A stretch of DNA of 49,705 bases, from positions 1-49,705 of the forward strand of contig NZ_JACHFC010000004.1 of NCBI RefSeq assembly GCF_014205895.1. The letters are read 5' to 3'. Numbering within the stretch: the stretch's first letter is position 1; every line of letters starts with the position of its first letter. Source of the DNA: Borreliella lanei (GTDB lineage Bacteria; Spirochaetota; Spirochaetia; Borreliales; Borreliaceae). The position numbers were made by a program, and so were the translations under genes. The notes under the pieces were generated by a model. That model searched no databases, was not told where the DNA came from, and saw only the letters and a program-made list of their open reading frames with translations. Below, piece after piece: positions 1 to 8,419 of this stretch.

Positions 1-293
1 TTATTCTGTCAAAGGTGCTCAATTTAAACAAAAAAATTACAACCAAATTAAAAACAAACCAATCTAAAAAAATAATATATTGCACTTGAAGTTTTGAAAA
101 AGAGAAGTTAATTCTTCTCTTTTTTTTAGGCTTGCAATCCAAATCCAAATAAATCCAAACTAAAAACAACAATAAATTTAATCTCTAATTATTAAATAAT
201 AAAATTGATATTTCAGCGTATTGCAATAAAATTGTGTTATTTATTTTGTATTAGAATTAATTAATACTAGTTTTAATTTATAAGGATATTATT
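1..293. other. Intergenic region upstream of the PFam54 array
   Basis: No gene was seen. It holds a terminator for a gene that lies left of the window, then an AT-rich leader that recurs almost unchanged before the next two PFam54 genes. This leader contains the block TTAATACTAGTTTTAATTTA, then a purine-rich ribosome binding site and a TTG start. Confidence 0.6.
97..127 (+). terminator. Intrinsic terminator, PFam54 type, copy 1
   Basis: AAGAGAAG, loop TTAATT, CTTCTCTT, then a run of T. The same hairpin follows the next genes at 1255, 2237 and (imperfectly) 3242, so it ends a PFam54 paralogue located just outside the window. Confidence 0.8.
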
Positions 294-1217
294 TTGACAA
301 AAACTAAACGAAACACAATCAAGCTTAGCATCATTGCAGCAATACTGATTTTAATTTGCATTTCATGTGCTGTTAATCCATTTGATTTAAAAATAAACAG
401 CTACACCGATTTAAAAGAAAGCTCCGAAAATTTTAAAAATGAATCTGGAAACCCAAAGTCTTCAAATCAAAAATCTCCAAAAGAAACTGCAATCGCAAAA
501 TTAAAAGAATTTGGCAATAAACTAAAAACTCAAAAAAATGAAGAAGATAACGGAATGGCTAAAAACCCTAATAAGGATAACTTGACAGATACTCTTAAAG
601 TTTACCCCATGTATTATGGAAAAGATAAAACCGACACAGAAGAGCTTGAAAAAGCTACAGAAAATACATTTACTGTAGTAAGCGCAGAAATTCAAAAAAC
701 TGAAAAACTACAAATAGAAAGAATAATTCAATCATCTTTAAATTACGAAAAAGAAGAAATAAATAAATTAAAAGAAATTCTTGAAACACTTAAAGGTGGT
801 CCTGAGTACGAAGATATAATTAGAATATTCCTTTATCACAAAGCACTAAACATTCAAGCACAACTAGATAAACATTTAAAATCAATACAAGAAGATAATT
901 TAAACACTCTAAGCGAAAAAGAATTAAAAGAACTACTAATAAACGTAGAATTTGACTTAATGCTAAAAGAAAAGTTTAAAAAAACTTTGGCAAAAACTGT
1001 TAACGAAGTTTACCCAGAAATTAAAGAAATCGAAAAAGATTACTCTTTAAAAAAAAGTAAAGAGGGTCTTGATATAAAAATACTTGAAGAAAATGAAAAT
1101 ATTATAAAAAAATATTATGTAACAGCTCACATATATCAAAATTATCAAATATTTGATTATGCTACTTACGACACCAAATCTAAACAAAACAAATTTAATG
1201 AATTACAGGTAATATAA
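294..1217 (+). CDS. PFam54 surface lipoprotein paralogue (BBA70/71 position)
   Basis: A 307-aa predicted outer-surface lipoprotein. It starts at TTG, 8 bases after AAGGA, like all genes of this array. Residues 1-25 form a basic, hydrophobic signal peptide ending ILICISC, the spirochaetal lipobox, so Cys25 should be lipidated. A charged, disordered tether of about 100 residues follows, then a helical Lys/Glu-rich domain with the family signature SSLNYEKEEINKLKEILETL, as in CspA. The C-terminus is longer than in CspA (tail ending near YDTKSKQNKF). Position places it among the BBA70/71 paralogues, but I cannot tell which. Some paralogues bind complement factors or plasminogen; nothing here shows that directly. 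Confidence 0.85.
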   Translation: MTKTKRNTIKLSIIAAILILICISCAVNPFDLKINSYTDLKESSENFKNESGNPKSSNQKSPKETAIAKLKEFGNKLKTQKNEEDNGMAKNPNKDNLTDTLKVYPMYYGKDKTDTEELEKATENTFTVVSAEIQKTEKLQIERIIQSSLNYEKEEINKLKEILETLKGGPEYEDIIRIFLYHKALNIQAQLDKHLKSIQEDNLNTLSEKELKELLINVEFDLMLKEKFKKTLAKTVNEVYPEIKEIEKDYSLKKSKEGLDIKILEENENIIKKYYVTAHIYQNYQIFDYATYDTKSKQNKFNELQVI

Positions 1218-1254
1218 TCTAAAGAAAAAATAATATATTAAACTTTATATTTTG

Positions 1255-1285
1255 AAAAAGAGAAGTTAATTCTTCTCTTTTTTTT
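1255..1285 (+). terminator. Intrinsic terminator, PFam54 type, copy 2
   Basis: Identical stem AAGAGAAG/CTTCTCTT with loop TTAATT and a T tract, just after the first PFam54 gene. The flanking bases also match copy 1, showing that the intergenic spacer was duplicated with the gene. Confidence 0.85.
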
Positions 1286-1415
1286 AGGCTTGCAATCCAA
1301 ATCCAAATAAATACAAAATAAAAATATTATTATTTGACAATTATTACAATATGGTTATAATATTATTTTGTATTATAATTAATTAATACTAGTTTTAATT
1401 TATAAGGAGAGTATT

Positions 1416-2198
1416 TTGACAAAAGCTAAACTAAATATAATCAAGCTTAATATTATTAAAATGATATTAGCTTTAATTTGCATCTCATGCGCACCTTTTA
1501 GCAAAATAGATCCCAAAGTAGCTGAAAGCTCTAAGCTTAAAAAAAACACTAAGCTTAAAAACAACACCGATTTAGGGGAAAACACCCAAAATTTTAAAGA
1601 TGAATCTGGAGACCTTAGCCCTTCTGATCAAAAATTTATGGGAACTAAAGACTCAGAATTAAAAGAAATTGGTAAGAAGCTAGCAGATCAAAGAAAAGAA
1701 GAAAATACACAAATAAATAAAATGACTAAGGAAGAATCTAGTCTCTTAGATCCTTATATTGGTGCTTATCCTGCACTAGTTAACGAAGAAGATGAAAAAA
1801 TGCTTTTAAAAAGAATGCTTTATTCATCCTTGGATTATAAAAAAGAAAATATAGAGACATTAAAAAAAATTCTTGAAACACTTATATTTAATCCAAAAAA
1901 CGACCCTAAAATTGCTGCAAAATTCCTTTTTCGCACAGCACTGGGCATTCAAAAACAATTAGAAAATCACTTAAAATCAATAAATGAAAAACTGGACACT
2001 CTAAACAAAGAAGATTTAAAAGGGTTGCCAGCACGCGCAAAATCTGCCTTACAGCTAAAAGAAGTGTTTAAAAAGAACTTAAACAAAACACTTGAGGATT
2101 ACCGCAAAAATACTAACAACATTCAAGAAATTAAAGTATTAGCAGAACACTTTAATCAATATTACCAAGACCCTAATACTTTAAAACCCATATCTTAA
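1416..2198 (+). CDS. PFam54 surface lipoprotein, BBA69-like
   Basis: A 260-aa lipoprotein with a TTG start after AAGGAGAG. Signal peptide and lipobox (LICISC, Cys26) are followed by APFSKIDPK, shared with the next gene. A Lys/Asn-rich tether (about residues 30-75) leads into the helical domain, which includes SSLDYKKENIETLKKILETL and the C-terminal AEHFNQYYQDPNTL. It strongly resembles B31 BBA69 as I remember it and differs from CspA in the middle of the domain (LLDPYIGAYPALVNEEDE). BBA69 is a CspA paralogue not credited with strong factor H binding in B31. Its signal peptide is close to that of cspA downstream, as expected for recent tandem duplication. Confidence 0.87.
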   Translation: MTKAKLNIIKLNIIKMILALICISCAPFSKIDPKVAESSKLKKNTKLKNNTDLGENTQNFKDESGDLSPSDQKFMGTKDSELKEIGKKLADQRKEENTQINKMTKEESSLLDPYIGAYPALVNEEDEKMLLKRMLYSSLDYKKENIETLKKILETLIFNPKNDPKIAAKFLFRTALGIQKQLENHLKSINEKLDTLNKEDLKGLPARAKSALQLKEVFKKNLNKTLEDYRKNTNNIQEIKVLAEHFNQYYQDPNTLKPIS

Positions 2199-2236
2199 TA
2201 ATCTTAAGAAAAATAATATGTTGCACTTGATATTTT

Positions 2237-2268
2237 AAAAAGAGAAGTTAATTCTTCTCTTTTTTTTT
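2237..2268 (+). terminator. Intrinsic terminator, PFam54 type, copy 3
   Basis: AAGAGAAG-TTAATT-CTTCTCTT plus eight T, downstream of the BBA69-like gene. Confidence 0.85.
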
Positions 2269-2448
2269 AGACTTACAATCTAAATCTAATTAAACCTAAT
2301 TAAATCTAAATAAATCCAAACTAAAAATAAATTTGATCTTCAAATATTAAATAAGAATGTTGTTATTTAACAATTGTTGCAATATAGTTACAATATTATT
2401 TTATATTAGAATTAATAAATATTAGTTTTAATTTATAAGGAGAGTATT

Positions 2449-3201
2449 TTGACAAAAGTCAAACTAAATATAATCAAGCTTAATATTGTTGCAATGATAT
2501 TAACTTTAATTTGCATTTCATGTGCACCTTTTAGCAAAATCGATCCCAAAGTAAATGAAAACACTAAGCTGAAAAAAAACACCAATCCGGAAAAAAACAC
2601 CCAAAATTCTGAAAATGAATCTGCTGACTTTAGGCCTTCTGATCAAAAATTTTCAGAAACTACAATCTCAGAATTAAAAGCAATTGGCAAGGACCTGGAA
2701 GATCAAAAAAAAGAAGAAAATATACAAATAGCTAAAATTGCCAAGGAACAATTTGATTCCCTAAGCACTTTTAAAGTCGGGCCTTACGATATTATTGATG
2801 AAAATATCCAAACTAAAGTAAAAAGAATACTTTACTCATCTTTAGATTACAAAAAAGAAAATATAGAGACATTAAAAAAAATTCTTGAAACACTTAAAAA
2901 AAATCCCGAACACCATAATATAATTGGAAGATTGCTTTATCACATATCATGGAGCATTCAATTCCAAATAGAGCAGGATTTAGCATTAATTCAAAAGGGA
3001 GTAGACAGCTTAAACCAAGAAGAATCTAAATCTTTGCTAATGCGAATAAAATCCAACTTAAAGGTAAAGCAAAGACTTAAAAAAACCTTAAACGAAACTC
3101 TTAGCGTTTACAATCAAAACACTAAAAACAATGAGAAAATACTAGCAGAACACTTTAATAAATATTACCAAGACCCTGATACTTTACAACCTATATCTTA
3201 A
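2449..3201 (+). CDS. cspA: CspA (CRASP-1), factor H/FHL-1-binding lipoprotein
   Basis: A 250-aa lipoprotein nearly collinear with B31 BBA68/CspA. Segments recognised from CspA include FKVGPYDIIDEN, SSLDYKKENIE, HNIIGRLLYHISW and the C-terminal NEKILAEHFNKYYQDPDTL, the C-terminal helix implicated in dimerisation and complement regulator binding. It has a TTG start with AAGGAGAG eight bases upstream, and a lipobox LICISC with Cys26. CspA sits on the outer surface, captures factor H and FHL-1, and protects the spirochaete from complement, chiefly during tick feeding. Substitutions relative to B31 (tail QPIS) suggest a different genospecies or lineage; host-specific factor H binding cannot be read from the sequence. 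Its own terminator follows. Confidence 0.9.
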   Translation: MTKVKLNIIKLNIVAMILTLICISCAPFSKIDPKVNENTKLKKNTNPEKNTQNSENESADFRPSDQKFSETTISELKAIGKDLEDQKKEENIQIAKIAKEQFDSLSTFKVGPYDIIDENIQTKVKRILYSSLDYKKENIETLKKILETLKKNPEHHNIIGRLLYHISWSIQFQIEQDLALIQKGVDSLNQEESKSLLMRIKSNLKVKQRLKKTLNETLSVYNQNTKNNEKILAEHFNKYYQDPDTLQPIS

Positions 3202-3241
3202 TGATTTTAAGAAAAAAATAATATGTTGCACTTGATATTTT

Positions 3242-3270
3242 AAAAAGATAAGTTAATTCTTCTCTTTTTT
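3242..3270 (+). terminator. Intrinsic terminator after cspA
   Basis: A version of the array terminator with one stem mismatch (AAGATAAG versus CTTCTCTT) and a six-T tail. Confidence 0.7.
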
Positions 3271-3390
3271 GTTTATATTTATTGATTATTCCTTAATTTG
3301 AACTAAGTTTTTATTAATTAATAATTAATTTTAAATTTTAATTAATTTTGATTATTAAAATTCATTAAAAAGAAATCGAGGAATAGTATT

Positions 3391-4605
3391 TTGAAAATTA
3401 AATCATTAATACACTTAAAGCTCCTGGGATTGTTTTTATTTTCTTGTACAATTGATGCCAATCTAAACGAAGATTATAAAAACAAAGTAAAAGGAATACT
3501 CAATAGCACAACAGACGATCAAGAAACAACAAATGTTAGTACAAACTCAAATGCTGTAAAAAATATGCCGATCGCTGATAAAGTAGCAGCGGAGTTGAAA
3601 AAACAATCACAAGCAGCAAAAACAGCAGCAGCAAAGCCGCAAAATCAACCACAAGCAGCAACAGTAGCACAAAATCCAAAATTGCAAGCCTTAAGTTTTA
3701 GCGCAGATCTATCAAATCTGCCAAATAAACCAACAGCAGCAGCAACAAAAATTGCATTGCCAAAACAAATAATGCCTATTCAAGCGGTTACAACCGTGCC
3801 CCAGGCAACAAGAACCTTTAACAGCAAAAATAACGGGCTGCCAACATTTAACTTAAATTACAGCTTTAGTCAACCAACAAGCCAGCCAACAAATTCAAGC
3901 CTTGCTGTACAAACAACAACATCTTCTGGCAAGATCAGCAAATTACAAACATTAAAAAATGAACTTATTAGAACAATTTCTGAAGAAAAAAATAAAACAC
4001 AAAACAACTTTGGATTTAGAGAAACTTACGATCAATTTAAAATGAAAGATTCTGCATTTGACCTACTAGATGTTATTTCAAATGCGCAAGTTTATGACAG
4101 AAGTTACGCACCACAGCTTAACTCCAACACACCAGAAGCAGAAAATGAAAGAAATAAATTCTATGCAATTATGAATTTTGATCAAAACAAAATCGAACAA
4201 TTTGGATCAATAATGGAAACTCTTTACAATGAGAATCAAAATCACGAATTAATAAGAGAATTAATAATATCAGGACTTGGAATACAAATTTCTTTAGAGC
4301 TTGCACTAGAAGAAATAAATAAAAAAATTGAAATCTTTAACCAGGATTACTTAAACGCTAAAATTAACAGCTTTGATTTCACCATTAAGCTAAAAGAGCT
4401 TAAATCAACACTAAATCAAATATTAGATGAAAGAGAAAAATGGTCAAGACAAGCTGATGCACTTATTGCCAATGCAAACTCTAATTCAAGCTTAAGAGAT
4501 TCTAAATTTTTAGCAGAGTACATTCAAAACAAGCACTTAGATAAAATGCAAAATACTCGCCAGTCTGTTCTTGACACATACATTAGAATAACAGAACTCA
4601 AATAG
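3391..4605 (+). CDS. bba66: PFam54-related lipoprotein BBA66
   Basis: A 404-aa lipoprotein with a TTG start after GAGGAATAG. The signal peptide ends LFLFSC (Cys19). A long low-complexity stalk rich in Ala, Gln, Pro and Thr (about residues 65-190) separates the lipid anchor from a helical C-terminal domain. That domain carries the family pattern IMNFDQNKIEQFGSIMETLY and an ending rich in Lys and Glu. It is larger than CspA because of the stalk. In B31 BBA66 is RpoS-regulated and contributes to infection by tick bite (from the literature, as remembered). It is first of the trio BBA66-65-64, whose spacers share a leader different from that of the CspA-type genes. Confidence 0.87.
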   Translation: MKIKSLIHLKLLGLFLFSCTIDANLNEDYKNKVKGILNSTTDDQETTNVSTNSNAVKNMPIADKVAAELKKQSQAAKTAAAKPQNQPQAATVAQNPKLQALSFSADLSNLPNKPTAAATKIALPKQIMPIQAVTTVPQATRTFNSKNNGLPTFNLNYSFSQPTSQPTNSSLAVQTTTSSGKISKLQTLKNELIRTISEEKNKTQNNFGFRETYDQFKMKDSAFDLLDVISNAQVYDRSYAPQLNSNTPEAENERNKFYAIMNFDQNKIEQFGSIMETLYNENQNHELIRELIISGLGIQISLELALEEINKKIEIFNQDYLNAKINSFDFTIKLKELKSTLNQILDEREKWSRQADALIANANSNSSLRDSKFLAEYIQNKHLDKMQNTRQSVLDTYIRITELK

Positions 4606-4680
4606 TTTATTTAAAAAACGAAAATAAACTATTTTGCAACTATTTAATCAAAAGAAGAGACCGGATCTCTTCTTTTTTTT
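4602..4680 (+). terminator. Double hairpin terminator after bba66
   Basis: The first hairpin pairs AATAGTTTATTT with AAATAAACTATT from the stop codon onward. The second pairs AAAGAAGAGA with TCTCTTCTTT and runs into eight T at 4651-4680. Confidence 0.8.
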
Positions 4681-4774
4681 ATTGTTCTATTCCAAATTTG
4701 CACTAAATTTAAATCATTAAGTATTAATTTTAAATAATTAAAATTACTTAAAATTTTTATTAAAGGATTAAATT

Positions 4775-5629
4775 TTGAATAAAACAAAATTATCAATATT
4801 TATAACATTGTTGGGAATAATGACATTTTTCTCTTGCGATCTAAACAACAAAGACAACAAAAACAAAGTAGCAAGCTTTACAGAAACAAAATACGATGAA
4901 TTAAATCCCCAAAAAGACACAAAAACGCAAGAACATCAAATATCAACAAAAGAATTAAAAGTTTCAAATAAAAACGAAGCAGATCTAATTGACAAGCTCT
5001 TTGAAATCTTAGCAAGAGAAATGACAATAATAAAAAAAGAAAAACTTCAAACAGAAATACCTAGCCAATTTGGACTAAAAAATAGCATGTTTGAACTACT
5101 TAATGTTTATAAAACAGACTCCAAAAATGGCACAAGGCTTCAAGAAAAAATGAACTCAAGCCTTGCAGAATCTCAAAAAATGAGAAGACAATTTTATTCA
5201 TCGCTAAGCTACAACACCACTGATATTTTCAATTTAGCAGAGATTGTAAACAAGCTTTACAAAGACCCAAAAGCCCACGATACAATAAAAAAAATATCCG
5301 GGGGCATACGAATTCAACAAGGATTTGAAGTTGCGCTTGAAGATTTGGCAATTAACATGGACAATCTAAAAGAAAACGATTTTAACAAAAATACTTTAGA
5401 AGAAATTTATAATTTAATTGTTGATTTAACCTTAATAAAAAAAGAATGGCTTAGCACAATAGAAACATTGATTAAAAGCTCAAATGCTACCTTGGAGCTA
5501 CAATACAATACAGAAAAGCTAAACGACCACATCGAGCAACTATATAAAGACAAGATGATTTCTCTTTGCTTGAAATCCGAGCAAACATTACTTCACTTAG
5601 ATACATTATTTAAATTGAATAATAATTAA
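4775..5629 (+). CDS. bba65: PFam54-related lipoprotein BBA65
   Basis: A 284-aa lipoprotein with a TTG start after AAAGGAT and signal peptide ending MTFFSC (Cys21). A short charged tether leads to a helical domain with SQFGLKNSMFELLNVY, YSSLSYNTTDIFNLAEIV and IRIQQGFEVALEDLA. These correspond segment by segment to BBA66 and BBA64, so the three form a subfamily distinct from the CspA branch. The leader (TTAAAATTTTTATTAAAGGAT) is nearly that of bba64, suggesting shared RpoS-dependent control as reported for B31. The function of BBA65 itself is unknown. Confidence 0.86.
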   Translation: MNKTKLSIFITLLGIMTFFSCDLNNKDNKNKVASFTETKYDELNPQKDTKTQEHQISTKELKVSNKNEADLIDKLFEILAREMTIIKKEKLQTEIPSQFGLKNSMFELLNVYKTDSKNGTRLQEKMNSSLAESQKMRRQFYSSLSYNTTDIFNLAEIVNKLYKDPKAHDTIKKISGGIRIQQGFEVALEDLAINMDNLKENDFNKNTLEEIYNLIVDLTLIKKEWLSTIETLIKSSNATLELQYNTEKLNDHIEQLYKDKMISLCLKSEQTLLHLDTLFKLNNN

Positions 5630-5658
5630 AAATTATCAAAAAAATAAAACCTTTTACC

Positions 5659-5686
5659 CAAAGAGAGCTCGTGCTCTCTTTTTTTT
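5659..5686 (+). terminator. Intrinsic terminator after bba65
   Basis: AAGAGAGC-TCGT-GCTCTCTT followed by a T tract. Confidence 0.85.
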
Positions 5687-5792
5687 CAAATTCTTCTTGT
5701 ACAATAACAATTTTGAATTAAAGTTATTAATGGAGTAATTAAAATTATTAATTAATAATAATTACTTAAAATTTTTATTGAAGGATAACATT

Positions 5793-6833
5793 TTGAAAAA
5801 TAATAAATTAATTGCAATATTTTTATTGCATATATTAACTGTGCTAATTTTGCTTTCTTGCTCTCTGGAGGTCAAAGATAGTAATGAAAATGAAAAGCAT
5901 AAAAAAGGAAAGACAAAAATAACAAAAAACGAAAATGATTCATCAAGCAAGAAAAAGGTGTCTAAACACGGTAAATCAAAAATAGACAATTTGCTTGCTG
6001 CTATTAATAATTTAAAAAATCCAACAAAACCCGCAGCTGGCAAGAAAAACAAACCAAATTCAGCAGCTTTTCAGCAACAAAATAATGCTAATGCCAATCC
6101 CAATGCTAATGCCAATCCCAATGCTAATGCCAATCCCAATCCTAATGCTAATGCCAATTCTAATGCTGGTGCTAATAATGCTCCAAAACAAATATTAGAT
6201 CCTGAGGCTGCAGAGCTAATACAAAAAATATTAGATAGATCTGAAAATATTATTCAAATAGGCGAGACTGACTCTTACAAGGGCGAACCTGATGACCAAT
6301 TTGGAATGAAAGCAGAAATATTTAGCAAAATATTTTTCAATGCAAACTCAACTGTACATTTTGACGAAAACGAATATACAAGTGAAAGAAGAATGCTTTA
6401 CACATCTTTAAACTTCAACGAAGGAAAAATTGTAGATCTTGGGAAAATTTTATCAAAACTCAGCCAAGACTCAAACTACAGAAACTTAGTTAAAGAAACC
6501 CTTATAAACAGAGGCTTTAGCATTCAATTAGCAATGGAAGAAATCAGCGCAAAAATACTAAATGTAAAAGACAAGCTACAACTTCTAAACAAATCTAATT
6601 TGAAAACACTCTACTACGACTTTGAAAAACTCACAACACTTAAAGAAAAATGGCTAAAAGACATAGATGACTTTATTAATGAGTACAACGCTAATCCTGG
6701 CCTGCAAACTGACGTTTCAAAATTAAATGACGCTTTAAGATTAAAAAATTCAAGAGCTCAATTTGCAGACATTCACGATACAATTTTGAATTTAATAAAC
6801 ACAACTACAAGCATTCTTGCTCCAATTCAGTAG
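5793..6833 (+). CDS. bba64: BBA64 (P35) surface lipoprotein with Asn-Ala-Pro repeats
   Basis: A 346-aa lipoprotein. I chose the TTG at 5793 because GAAGGATAACATTTTG copies the leader/start arrangement of bba65; the in-frame TTG at 5778 lacks a ribosome binding site. Signal peptide ends ILLSCS. A basic tether (residues 25-90) is followed by a repeat of Asn-Ala-Asn-Ala-Asn-Pro type (about residues 98-130), then the helical domain with DQFGMKAEIFSKIF, YTSLNFNEGKIVDLGKIL and FSIQLAMEEISAKI. B31 BBA64 is surface-exposed, induced in feeding ticks and important for tick-to-mammal transmission. I do not recall the NANP-like tract in B31, so it may be lineage-specific. Confidence 0.87.
   Translation: MKNNKLIAIFLLHILTVLILLSCSLEVKDSNENEKHKKGKTKITKNENDSSSKKKVSKHGKSKIDNLLAAINNLKNPTKPAAGKKNKPNSAAFQQQNNANANPNANANPNANANPNPNANANSNAGANNAPKQILDPEAAELIQKILDRSENIIQIGETDSYKGEPDDQFGMKAEIFSKIFFNANSTVHFDENEYTSERRMLYTSLNFNEGKIVDLGKILSKLSQDSNYRNLVKETLINRGFSIQLAMEEISAKILNVKDKLQLLNKSNLKTLYYDFEKLTTLKEKWLKDIDDFINEYNANPGLQTDVSKLNDALRLKNSRAQFADIHDTILNLINTTTSILAPIQ
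6084..6179 (+). repeat. Tandem 18-bp repeat inside bba64 (NANANP units)
   Basis: Roughly three units of AATGCTAATGCCAATCCC, then degenerate copies, encoding an Asn/Ala/Pro/Ser linker between tether and folded domain. Repeat number is likely to vary among isolates. Confidence 0.85.
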
Positions 6834-6848
6834 TACTAGTTTTACATT

Positions 6849-6887
6849 CAAAAGGGGAAAGGGGTTTAAACCTCTCTCCCCTTTTTT
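6849..6887 (+). terminator. Terminator after bba64, convergent with lp6.6
   Basis: GC-containing hairpin AAAAGGGG...CCCCTTTT with inner GGGTTT/AAACC pairing and a T tail. It separates the rightward PFam54 array from leftward lp6.6. Confidence 0.8.
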
Positions 6888-7023
6888 ATATTTTATTTTA
6901 AAAATGTTTACTATTATTAAAAATTAAAAATTAAAAATTAAAAACTTTTTTAATAAATCTATTAAAAAAGTTTTTTAAAATAATTTTTAATGTTGTATTA
7001 AATTAATCTAAAAGCAAATCTTA

Positions 7024-7194
7024 TTACTTTTTCATTGGCTTCATATTTTTATTTGGCATAGATTTGTCTGTCATTGGAGTTGTAACTTTTGAATCTTCAC
7101 CGCTAGTATTTTCCATCTCATCTGAAATTCTTGTAGTTTCGCAAGCAACAAATAATATTGCGCTTAAAAATATAGCGTACATTAATTTTGTCAT
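7024..7194 (-). CDS. lp6.6: Lp6.6 lipoprotein
   Basis: A 56-aa lipoprotein (MTKLMYAIFLSAILFVAC, then ETTRISDEMENTSGEDSK and a Met/Lys/Pro-rich tail ending MKPMKK). Cleavage before Cys18 gives a mature peptide of about 39 residues. ATG follows AAGGAG by eight bases. Lp6.6 (BBA62) is an abundant inner-leaflet, subsurface outer-membrane lipoprotein found in membrane protein complexes. It is expressed in ticks and culture and repressed by RpoS in mammals (known for B31). It runs opposite to its neighbours. A perfect dyad lies 25-48 bases upstream of the start. Confidence 0.93.
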   Translation of the reverse strand: MTKLMYAIFLSAILFVACETTRISDEMENTSGEDSKVTTPMTDKSMPNKNMKPMKK

Positions 7195-7218
7195 TGTTTA
7201 TTCTCCTTCTTTAGAACT

Positions 7219-7242
7219 AAGATTATATTAAAATATAATCTT
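7219..7242. promoter_or_regulatory. Perfect 24-bp palindrome in the lp6.6 leader
   Basis: Arms AAGATTATATT and AATATAATCTT around a central AA/TT, 25 bases upstream of the lp6.6 ATG. No T tract follows, so an operator or a 5'-UTR hairpin is more likely than a terminator. Confidence 0.55.
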
Positions 7243-7440
7243 AAAATAATCAATATAAATTGATTTTTTATTTCAAATAAAAAACGTATTAAATAATTCA
7301 CAAACTATTGATAAAATCTGTATAAAATGATATTATGTATAAATAAATTTGGACTGAGGAATAATTAAATATTTATATGCACACAACTTTGATTCTTTTA
7401 AAAAAGAATTTAAATAAATTTAATATTACAAGAGATAAAT

Positions 7441-8064
7441 ATGAGTGCAGTTAAAAACAATCTAATTTACAAAAGTGAACATTTAAAGCCTTTAAACCCT
7501 ATTCTTTATACACAATTTTATATTAGAACTTACAACGTAGATTCAAATGCAACAATTGAAATAAAATCAGAAGCGCAATATTTAGACCAATACGATAAAA
7601 TAACACTAACAAAAGGCAAACTAAAATCAATTAGCATATTAGCCCAAAAAAACAACATGGATAAAAAAGGTTTAAAAAACCTACTTCAATTAAAAAATCA
7701 CAAAGATTTTTATAATTTTTATGAAAATAATTACATAAGATGTTGTTTAAATTTCGAAGATAAACAAAAAAAAGAAATAAATTTAATGCCCTTGTTTCAT
7801 TATCACAGCTTATTAAGCATCAACAAGGCAATTCTAGGAAAAGAAAAAGATGGCGATCTGCAATTTGGAAGCTCATTTTACGTATCAACCAATTATAGCT
7901 GGAAATATATAAGCTTTGCCAAATTTCAAAAAACCCTAAATAAAGTTAAACTTATCTATTCCCCTTATTCTAATAAAAAATATTATATTAAAATAAGTCA
8001 AAACATTTACGATACACTAAAAATATTAACCAATCCTTCAAAGCTAAAAGAATTCATTAAATAA
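7441..8064 (+). CDS. BBA61-like protein related to P27
   Basis: A 207-aa protein with no signal peptide or lipobox. ATG follows AAGAGAT. Its body resembles the C-terminal two thirds of the P27 lipoprotein encoded next: YTQFYIRTYNVDSN then KGKLKSISILAQKN here, against YPIQTFTLDFSI then KGKVESLSILINKK in P27. Both end with a comparable motif (IYDTLKILTNPSKLKEFIK here, RILDVLTDVNNLKLVI in P27). The two are probably an old tandem duplication, with this copy lacking the export signal or having lost it. No start with an upstream signal peptide was found in frame. Function unknown. Confidence 0.75.
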   Translation: MSAVKNNLIYKSEHLKPLNPILYTQFYIRTYNVDSNATIEIKSEAQYLDQYDKITLTKGKLKSISILAQKNNMDKKGLKNLLQLKNHKDFYNFYENNYIRCCLNFEDKQKKEINLMPLFHYHSLLSINKAILGKEKDGDLQFGSSFYVSTNYSWKYISFAKFQKTLNKVKLIYSPYSNKKYYIKISQNIYDTLKILTNPSKLKEFIK

Positions 8065-8109
8065 TTTTATTTATTAAAATTAAATATTAAACACTTCCCA
8101 CACACGTTT

Positions 8110-8139
8110 CAAAGAGGCTCTCAATGCGGGTCCTCTTTG
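8110..8139 (+). terminator. Terminator after bba61
   Basis: CAAAGAGG ... CCTCTTTG hairpin about 45 bases after the stop codon. Few T follow, so efficiency is uncertain. Confidence 0.6.
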
Positions 8140-8184
8140 TATAAATTTCAAAAATAAGTAAAATTCATATTTTAAAATGTGAGC

Positions 8185-8304
8185 TATAATTTAAGAATGG
8201 CTACATACTTCATCAAAGCCAGTAGACTGTTGGTCAAGAAATAACACTACTTTTTAACTACCTCCAAAGAAGTTCTTTTATTGCATTAGAGAACTTCTTT
8301 TTGT
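8185..8304 (+). ncRNA. Candidate small RNA or leader between bba61 and p27
   Basis: A promoter-like GAGCTATAAT (-10 TATAAT at 8185-8190, preceded by TGTG) is followed about 75 bases later by a strong terminator (AAAGAAGTTCT/AGAACTTCTTT plus TTTTT, 8266-8304). The transcript would be about 110 nt. It holds only a 15-codon ORF (ATG 8197, MATYFIKASRLLVKK), without a good ribosome binding site. P27 begins 115 bases later with its own leader, so this unit could act as a trans-acting RNA or as an attenuated leader. Confidence 0.45.
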
Positions 8305-8419
8305 AAAAAATTAATTTCTACTATTTTTTGAAACTTTTAATCAAACAAGCTTTAAAACAACTTATTAATAATTAATATTAATTATATAATGAAAAAATAA
8401 AAAGGATAAGGAAAAATAA

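Noticed and set aside
5778..5792. Upstream TTG start for bba64 adding five residues
   Set aside because: The TTG at 5793 has the GAAGGAT site at the usual distance and matches the arrangement in bba65.
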